Part shown: positions 59,401 through 64,000 of the stretch, one piece after another
Layout: every line of letters starts with the position of its first letter
Numbering within the stretch: position 1 is the first letter of the stretch
Source: Posidonia oceanica
Lineage: Eukaryota > Streptophyta > Magnoliopsida > Alismatales > Posidoniaceae
Direction: 5' to 3'
Assembly (NCBI GenBank): GCA_037176725.1
Contig: JAZBRS010000060.1
Span: forward strand, 54,650,001 to 54,714,000
Length of the DNA: 64,000 nucleotides
Notes under the pieces: model-generated
What the model saw: only the letters and a program-made list of their open reading frames with translations
Told to the model about the DNA's origin: nothing
Database searches by the model: none
Made by a program: the position numbers and the translations under genes

Positions 59401-60824
59401 TCAAGAGCATCCGCTTCACATACCTGAACAGAGCGAAGAACGCGTATGCAGACGCACTAGCAACTCTGGCATCCTGGCTCACCATTTCAGAAGACAGCAT
59501 TGTGGATGTATCAGTCACTCGCATTGAACAGCCTGCATACTGCATGAGCATAGAGGAGGCGGATCCAGCAGAGGAGCAGCCCTGGTATCGAGATATAAAA
59601 TCTTTCCTAGAGTCTGGCAGCTTTCCTCCCGATACCGCAGCAGCAGACAAGAGAACTTTGGCGCGTCTAGCGTCGAAGTATGTGTTAGGGGCCGGGCAGC
59701 TGTACAGAAGGTCATACAATCAAATGTTACTGCGCTGTCTAAACAAGTCGGAGGCTGACACGCTGATGCTCCAAGTGCATGCGGGAACCTGTGGCCTGCA
59801 CATGAACGGCGTCCTCCTGGCCAAGAAGATTATGCTGCAAGGATATTTCTGGCAGACCATGGAAGCCGACTGCTGCCGGTTCGTGCGTAGATGCCACAAC
59901 TGTCAGATTCAGGGCAACTTCATCAAGGCCCCTCCACATCAGCTGCACAACATGTCTTCGCCATGGCCTTTCTCCACCTGGGGGATCGATGTCATCGGCG
60001 CCATCCACCCTGCTGCTTCAAATGGTCATCGTTACATTCTGGTAGCGATCGATTACTTTACCAAGTGGGTGGAAGCGGCTTCTTACAAGGCAGTCACCGC
60101 TTTGGCAACAGAGAAGTTTATCAGAAACAATATCGTTGCCCGGTATGGGGTCCCGCACTCTGTCATCTCTGATAACGGCTCAAACTTCATTGCCAAAAGG
60201 ATCGAAGAATACCTGCAAAGTCTCAAGATCAAGCACCATCGATCCTCGCCTTATCGGCCTCAGATGAACGGAGCAGTGGAATCTGCAAACAAGAACATTG
60301 TCAAGATCCTGAAGAAAATGGCAGAAATCCACAAGGATTGGCACGACAAGCTCCCGTACGCACTCTGGGCGTATAGGACATCAATCCGGACCTCTACAGG
60401 AGCCACCCCGTACTCTCTGGTGTACGGCATGGAAGCGGTGTTACCTGTTGAAGTGGAGATCCCCTCTCTGCGGATCCTGCGGGAAGCTGAGTTGGAAGAA
60501 GCAGAATGGGTCGAAGACCGCTGCATCCAACTGAACTTGATTGATGAGCGCAGATTGCAAGCCATGCACAACGCTCACTGCTATCAGAAGCGGATGGCCA
60601 GAGCATTCTTGAAGAAGGTCCAGCCCAGAAGCTTCCAGCCAGGGGACCTTGTCTTGCGCGCCATTCACTTGCCGGACGGTCGAGGGAAATTCCGACCCAA
60701 TTGGCGTGGCCCCTTTGTGGTCAAGCAGATCTTTTCGGGAGGCGCTGCAACTCTTGAGGATATGGACCAGGTCGAGCAGTCTGAGCCCGTCAACCTCTGC
60801 TATCTGAAGAAATACTATCAGTAG
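56457..60824 (+). CDS. pol: Pol polyprotein of retrotransposon D: RT, two RNase H-like domains, integrase (1455 aa)
   Basis: Same frame as gag-pro, separated from it only by one TAG. The ATG at 56457 is conserved in AC and B, and the frame is open back to 56397. The N-terminal ~400 residues are an acidic and Ala/Ser-rich linker. Reverse transcriptase spans about 440-640, with YVDD at 581-584. A Ty3-type RNase H covers about 720-850. A second RNase H ('YFDGAVNKKGRG', Asp 887) follows at about 880-1010, the dual arrangement known from Tat elements. Integrase has the zinc-binding region near 1106-1150 and catalytic Asp 1178, Asp 1239 and Glu 1275 (exactly 35 residues between the last two), then a GPF motif ('NWRGPFVV') and a C-terminus ending 'LKKYYQ'. 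All catalytic residues are present. Expression would need readthrough, reinitiation or a different transcript. Confidence 0.95.
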   Translation: MASEAALSQLRPDTKGQLSTTLSGPLSPPRSTPVYSSAVTLEAYPSAAPLACLFGPSTSELLSSDAPVNQIMQIPRATIRLAAGPVPQAPGAYYVDSPSDEEEGVAIEAQVDSWMSDLELLYQEQIKSIAEDLADHQAAERKGKAVVTDPPLQKDHASIMVLEDSAAPDSPRPDELITLQPEGGSRWFVQPMPHLSNISSGSDQISHQSGIPSTSTPKDPEGEASAVNTAAAEQSAASAAEQSAVSAVESAKPSAVSTEHLAKSVRPEQTVEGVAGTEVAHRGYKNTRVSVTILKRHQDQAVEHMHSFNITSPSFEKEILSELIAYGEEDDTGMGETDEPLPEFRPYDDDPEGPNLHVEEETEVVNIGTVEEVREVCISAQLSAQARAEFIAFLKEYADVFAWSYEDMVGLDIEIVVHNLPLNPDAKPVKQKLRRWRPQWLLMIKEEIMKQLRVNFLKVVLYPEWLANIVPVPKKDGRIRICIDYRDLNKASPKDDFPLPHIDVLVDNTAGHKMLSFMDGFSGYNQIKMAEEDMEKTSFITPWGVFCYQVMPFGLKIAGATYQRAMTALFHDLMHQEVEVYVDDMIAKTKEPEDHLACLRKLFDRLRKYKLRLNPKKCVFGVSSGKLLGYIVSQRGIELDPLKAQAIVDMPPPRTEKEVRSLLGRLQYISCFIAQLTPICEPIFKLLRKNAQIHWSEECQAAFAKIKQLLIKPPVLVPPTPGRPLLLYLSTTQHSMGAVLGQHDESGRKERAIYYLSKKFNECEARYTTLEKTCLSLVWAAQKLRHYMMAYPVQLLCRHDPIKFLFQKPAMVGRCAKWQVLLSQYDITFVTQKSMKGQAMADHLADLPLPEYQPLQTQFPDEDILFAMEDSEQKDPEEAEEWQLYFDGAVNKKGRGVGAVLTTPQGQMTPFARKLTFTCTNNEAEYEACILGLKVALEHEAQKLHVHGDAMLVISQVNGDWKTKDPKLVPYHEHLLRLMEEFKSIRFTYLNRAKNAYADALATLASWLTISEDSIVDVSVTRIEQPAYCMSIEEADPAEEQPWYRDIKSFLESGSFPPDTAAADKRTLARLASKYVLGAGQLYRRSYNQMLLRCLNKSEADTLMLQVHAGTCGLHMNGVLLAKKIMLQGYFWQTMEADCCRFVRRCHNCQIQGNFIKAPPHQLHNMSSPWPFSTWGIDVIGAIHPAASNGHRYILVAIDYFTKWVEAASYKAVTALATEKFIRNNIVARYGVPHSVISDNGSNFIAKRIEEYLQSLKIKHHRSSPYRPQMNGAVESANKNIVKILKKMAEIHKDWHDKLPYALWAYRTSIRTSTGATPYSLVYGMEAVLPVEVEIPSLRILREAELEEAEWVEDRCIQLNLIDERRLQAMHNAHCYQKRMARAFLKKVQPRSFQPGDLVLRAIHLPDGRGKFRPNWRGPFVVKQIFSGGAATLEDMDQVEQSEPVNLCYLKKYYQ
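57131..57245 (+). repeat. Ala/Ser-rich coding repeat in the protease-RT linker
   Basis: Short imperfect repeats of 'cagcagtatcagcagtagagtcagc' type encode 'AVSAVESA'-like units. Copy number and order differ in B (about 24090-24260) and C (about 37240-37390), so this linker tolerates length change. Confidence 0.65.
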
Positions 60825-62270
60825 CCGAAAGCGGCCCCGTTACAGATGCCCTTCTCCCACCTGCATTTACATTCTCGCCCTCTTACTTCAATTCTATTTC
60901 AAATCATCATCGTCATTCTCTCAAGCATTGCATCTTTCGCCCGGTGATGACAACCGGAAGTGCTTGCCTGCTCTGGAAAGAGTCACCCTGCCTCACCTGG
61001 CACTACTTAGATGTCTTAGCAAGTGAGGGAGCCACCACCAATTAGGACAGGCGAACTGCCCAATCTCACAAGGACATACACCTCTGAGGGAGAAAAAAAA
61101 AAATGTTAGGTTGTGAGCTTGAAAAAAAAAAAAAAAAAAAAAAAAAAAAGTGAGAATAGACATCTAGGTTTGGGCACCTCCAAGGAACAGAAGACGAAGA
61201 CAGAAGCCGGCCCTAGAGATAGGGGTGTGCAGTCTAACCCTGCTCCTTCTACCCATCACACAGCAGACCCAAAACCTAAATCCATTACAATTCAAGCACC
61301 CTTCTTTTGCCACCAAAATGGGGATAGCAAAAGCCTGAAAAAAAAGAGAAAAAGAAAAGATCAAAAAAAAGGGATAGAACAAAAACAAAAACAAAAAAAA
61401 AAGGAGAAAAGCAAGCAAAACAAACAAAAAAAGAAGAAAAAGGGCAAAGCTAGCCCAAAAAACACAGGCACCGTTATCCCCCATACATTACCAGAGATCC
61501 CCAGCATGTCAAGCCTGAAAAAGGGGTCTACCACATCCTCCCAAGAGCAAACACATATCCTCTCCTAGCTAGGGGCAGAGAAAGACTGCATACCTATGAG
61601 GGAGAAACCTTTCAAAAAAAAGAAAGAGCTGAAAGAATAGGTGTAGGTCCTGAGAGTGCAGCCAGTAGCCTGTCCTCACCACATCATCACCTATATAATG
61701 CCAACAACCCGTTCCGGAGCGCCACCAATAAGCCGAGAGTCTGAGTAGGACCCAGTGAGTCAAGGACCACTCCCTTCCTCTGCAGCAGGCACTAAAGCAC
61801 TCCGCACGCTGAGGGCACCTATCAACCATCCACCCAAGCATATCCATTCATTCAAACATACTTATTCATCCAATAATATTCATCCTCATAAGCATATCAC
61901 CAGCATCTTGCATTCATGCATCTTCTTTCTTTCCTTTCCTCTTCCATCAATCTCTCCGCTCTGCAACGTGCTCCGGCCCTGAGACAGTACTCCTCTCCAG
62001 CGGAGGCACATCGGCGACACTCAAGCTGCGCTGGTCCAGATCTCCTGCCGGCCCTCACCCCCGCATTCGCTGGACTGCTGCCAATTCCCTTTGTCTATCA
62101 GTGCTTAATTGCTATGTTCTGTTATCAACTGCTGAATGCATATGGAACTACATTTTCAGTCTCAGCTTCTGCTTATTGTCAAAGATTATATACCTGCGAG
62201 ATCTGACTGTTTATTAATAGCAGGTACCTCAAGCCTTGCAGTAACCAGCCTGTCTTCTACAACCAGTAAA
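60825..62270 (+). mobile_element. Spacer between pol and ORF3 of element D
   Basis: No gene is supported. The plus-strand ORF at 61113-61568 is Lys-rich and rests on a run of A residues (61123-61149). Conserved blocks shared with B and C lie at about 60940-61100 and 61640-61790. Before ORF3, '(a/t)a(a/t)(c/g)aGGTACC.TCAAGC.(c/t)TGCAG' is conserved in all copies (62222-62240) and could hold a 3' splice site (weak). Confidence 0.6.
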
Positions 62271-63473
62271 ATGGGCTTTCCTACTCTGCTAACTCCCGCG
62301 CACTGCTCAGAAACCCTGCAAGAATGGATCAGCAGGCTCACTTTACAAGACTGTGAACAACTGCGCCTGTGGGGCATACCAACTAAACTGCTGAAGGCTG
62401 CTGATGTGGAGGTCAGCCGCCACCTTCTGTGTGCCGCCGCGAGATTCTGGAAGCCGGCGCATCATGTCTTCCGCTTCAACAAAACTGAGCTGACACCTAC
62501 ACTGGAAGAGGTGCGTCGGATATGCGGCTTTTCAAAGATCTTGGGGCCGCCTGTTTTCATGAGGCGCGACGGATATCTCCGGGTCCTGAGCCAACTGACT
62601 GGACTCTCCACTCAAGACTGCCAACAGAAGCTAATCTGCACCAGTGGACCAGAGCCTATGCTTCGCCTTACACACTTTGATGAAATCTTGAACAAGCGCG
62701 TTGACCTCGGAGATGAGCTGTGGCTCCGGGGATTCGTCATCCGTTTTTTGGGCGAACTAATCTTTACTCATGGTCGACTGACGGTGGCCATCGAGGTTGC
62801 AGAGATTGCATTAGCTGTGGTGACCCAGCATATAGATCTGGCACCAGTTGTCTTGGCAGAGACTTATCGCGGGCTGGACCGCATTTCTCATCGCTGCCGC
62901 CACTTCCACGGTTGCGGAGCACTTATACAAGTCTGGCTGATCGCGCACTTAGAAATGGACTTCCTGCGCCCTCAAGTACATACTTTCGAAGCCTACTGCA
63001 GTAGCGCCCGTACCAGAACAGACAAGAGCGTCAAAGAAGAGTACGAGAGGCTGTCAGCACTGACTGACGACGCTGTGACTTGGCGTATCATTCCCTCTAC
63101 AGCAGAGCCCTTCACAGTCTTCTTCAGCGCGCGTGACACGCGGCTGATCATTCTTCCAGGCTTCACAGCAGGCGTAGAGTACCATCCAATCAGGGTCATG
63201 CGCCAGTTCGGCTTCCAGCAAGGCGCCTTCATTGACAGTACAGCGCCCGAGCTTCTACAGACTTACCCTCTCAGCACCACCGCCCCAACCAAGAAGCTTG
63301 CTAGTCTGATGCAGCATGGGGTCCAATCTACAGACGTTGCAGCTGTGAGAGGTACTGGATGCACTTCTGATTATGAAACGGAAGTCCGACAGCTCTGGCC
63401 AATCACTGAAGTCCCGCCAGGCGGCCCCTTATTCCCCGACTCTAGGCAGCCGAAGAAGGCCCGGGTTGACTAG
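62271..63473 (+). CDS. ORF3: plant-mobile-domain/DUF7745-like protein of retrotransposon D (400 aa)
   Basis: An intact sense-strand ORF between pol and the 3' repeats. The ATG at 62271 (MGFPTLLTPAHC) is the one conserved in B and C. The frame stays open upstream to 62136, but that part is not conserved. Residues about 20-110 ('RHLLCAAARFWKPAHHVF', 'ELTPTLEEVRRICGF', 'LGPPVFMRRDGYLRVL') follow the pattern of the plant mobile domain/DUF7745 family, where an aromatic-rich 'FW.P....F.F...L.PTLEE' segment is typical. This is recognition by eye, not a search result. A His/Cys-rich stretch ('HRCRHFHGCGAL') lies near residue 210. No signal peptide or membrane segment is evident. It is kept at the same place in all three elements, so it is an integral part of the family. 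Function unknown. Confidence 0.85.
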   Translation: MGFPTLLTPAHCSETLQEWISRLTLQDCEQLRLWGIPTKLLKAADVEVSRHLLCAAARFWKPAHHVFRFNKTELTPTLEEVRRICGFSKILGPPVFMRRDGYLRVLSQLTGLSTQDCQQKLICTSGPEPMLRLTHFDEILNKRVDLGDELWLRGFVIRFLGELIFTHGRLTVAIEVAEIALAVVTQHIDLAPVVLAETYRGLDRISHRCRHFHGCGALIQVWLIAHLEMDFLRPQVHTFEAYCSSARTRTDKSVKEEYERLSALTDDAVTWRIIPSTAEPFTVFFSARDTRLIILPGFTAGVEYHPIRVMRQFGFQQGAFIDSTAPELLQTYPLSTTAPTKKLASLMQHGVQSTDVAAVRGTGCTSDYETEVRQLWPITEVPPGGPLFPDSRQPKKARVD

Positions 63474-63788
63474 GCCCTTGTGCGATCATCATGTGGTCTT
63501 CTTTTTTTTTGTGCTGTACATTTCTGGCCTGCCTCAGGCATTGTACTTATCAAGATCATATCAATAGAAACTGTTTCTGCTTTCTGCTTGCACATCGAGA
63601 CTCTTTGCTGCATTGCATATCATCATCATCATTATCTTGGGCCCTCTAATCAGACTTGCAGACATCCCAATGCGGCGAAGTCCTCAGCACCCAATCCGGA
63701 GCCCAGAGCATCTGCAGGCCCGCGACACTCAGCTCCGTTGTCCGGCATCCCCAGCTGGTCACCCCCGGCTGGACCACCGTCCTCCATG
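63474..63788 (+). mobile_element. 3' untranslated sequence of element D before the repeats
   Basis: No gene. It resembles 43645-43920 in C and 17661-17937 in B. Small (cat)n and (t)n runs are present at 63500-63640. Confidence 0.5.
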
Positions 63789-64000
63789 GGCTGGCACCCC
63801 AAACTGCCCGGCGAAAGGTCCGTCAACCTGCTATCCTCCTCAGCTGTTCATCCTCAGCTGAGTCCCTCGCAGGCTGGCACCCCAAACTGCCCGGCGAAAG
63901 GTCCGTCAACCTGCTATCCTCCTCAGCTGTTCATCCTCAGCTGAGTCCCTCGCGGGCTGGCACCCCAAACTGCTCGGCGATGGATTCGTCAACCTATCAT
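63789..64000 (+). repeat. 83-bp tandem repeat in D 3' region (continues beyond window)
   Basis: 'ctggcaccccaaactgcccg' recurs at 63791, 63874 and 63957 with an exact 83-bp period. The first two units are nearly identical. The unit contains the 54-bp module of B (reversed) plus about 29 bp with 'ctcagctgttcatcctcagctgag'. Confidence 0.85.

Larger units (their letters stand above)
44938..64000 (+). mobile_element. Nearly intact Tat/Ogre-type retrotransposon D (5' LTR to 3' region; 3' LTR outside window)
   Basis: 5' LTR, PBS, leader, gag-pro, pol, ORF3 and the start of the 3' repeats are present in order, on the plus strand. Reading frames are intact apart from one TAG between gag-pro and pol. 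The left flank is the satellite of AC (last five bases CTTAT) with no polypurine tract. I therefore read 44938 as the left end of a nested insertion, not as the 3' LTR of AC. By comparison with B the full length should be about 26-27 kb. Confidence 0.85.

Noticed and set aside
61113..61568. Lys-rich ORF of 151 codons in the D spacer
   Set aside because: Starts in an A-run and is built from A-rich low-complexity sequence. Not open in B or C.

Overview
The whole window is transposon DNA from a plant nuclear genome. I see no host gene, tRNA, rRNA or CRISPR. Everything I can assign belongs to very large Ty3/gypsy LTR retrotransposons of the Tat/Ogre type. The evidence is LTRs of about 5.8-6.0 kb, a primer-binding site starting TGGCGACTC, gag-protease and reverse transcriptase-RNase H-integrase reading frames with a second RNase H-like domain, an extra sense-strand ORF after pol, and tandem repeats between that ORF and the 3' LTR. 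An angiosperm is likely, because dual-RNase-H Tat elements are typical of plants. I cannot name the species.

Layout. (E) 1-983 is the 3' end of an LTR plus the start of the leader of a more diverged relative. (AC) An old plus-strand element starts at 984: 5' LTR 984-6987, leader, broken gag-pro to 13069, then broken pol 36756-40959, broken ORF3 42442-43644 and a 3' satellite region to 44937. (B) 13070-36750 is a complete minus-strand element of 23,681 bp sitting inside AC. It has the 5-bp target duplication CCATG on both sides, a full 5' LTR (30882-36750), a 3' LTR shortened by about 3.95 kb (13070-14986), and a gag-pro-pol frame and ORF3 with many stops. (D) 44938 to the window end is a plus-strand element with nearly intact reading frames: 5' LTR 44938-50721, gag-pro 52059-56396, pol 56457-60824, ORF3 62271-63473 and the start of its tandem-repeat 3' region. 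Its 3' LTR lies beyond base 64000. D most likely inserted into the 3' satellite array of AC. The nesting is therefore E <- AC <- {B, D}.

Gene logic. Gag-pro would supply the particle protein and protease. Pol would supply reverse transcriptase, two RNase H-type domains and integrase. ORF3 carries a domain resembling the plant-mobile-domain/DUF7745 family, of unknown role. In D, gag-pro and pol share one frame and are separated by a single TAG. Equivalent positions in the other copies show that this TAG and the different TAG in B arose independently.

The points most worth a second look are: an invariant 28-nt hairpin exactly 63 nt upstream of each gag ATG; a 3' hairpin with a compensatory base-pair change between B and C; a 130-145 bp periodic array of primer-binding-site-like motifs; conserved candidate splice sites for a roughly 2.5-2.7 kb leader intron; the strong bias of nonsense mutations to C-to-T changes at CAG and TGG codons; and a palindromic satellite core shared by elements with different array layouts.
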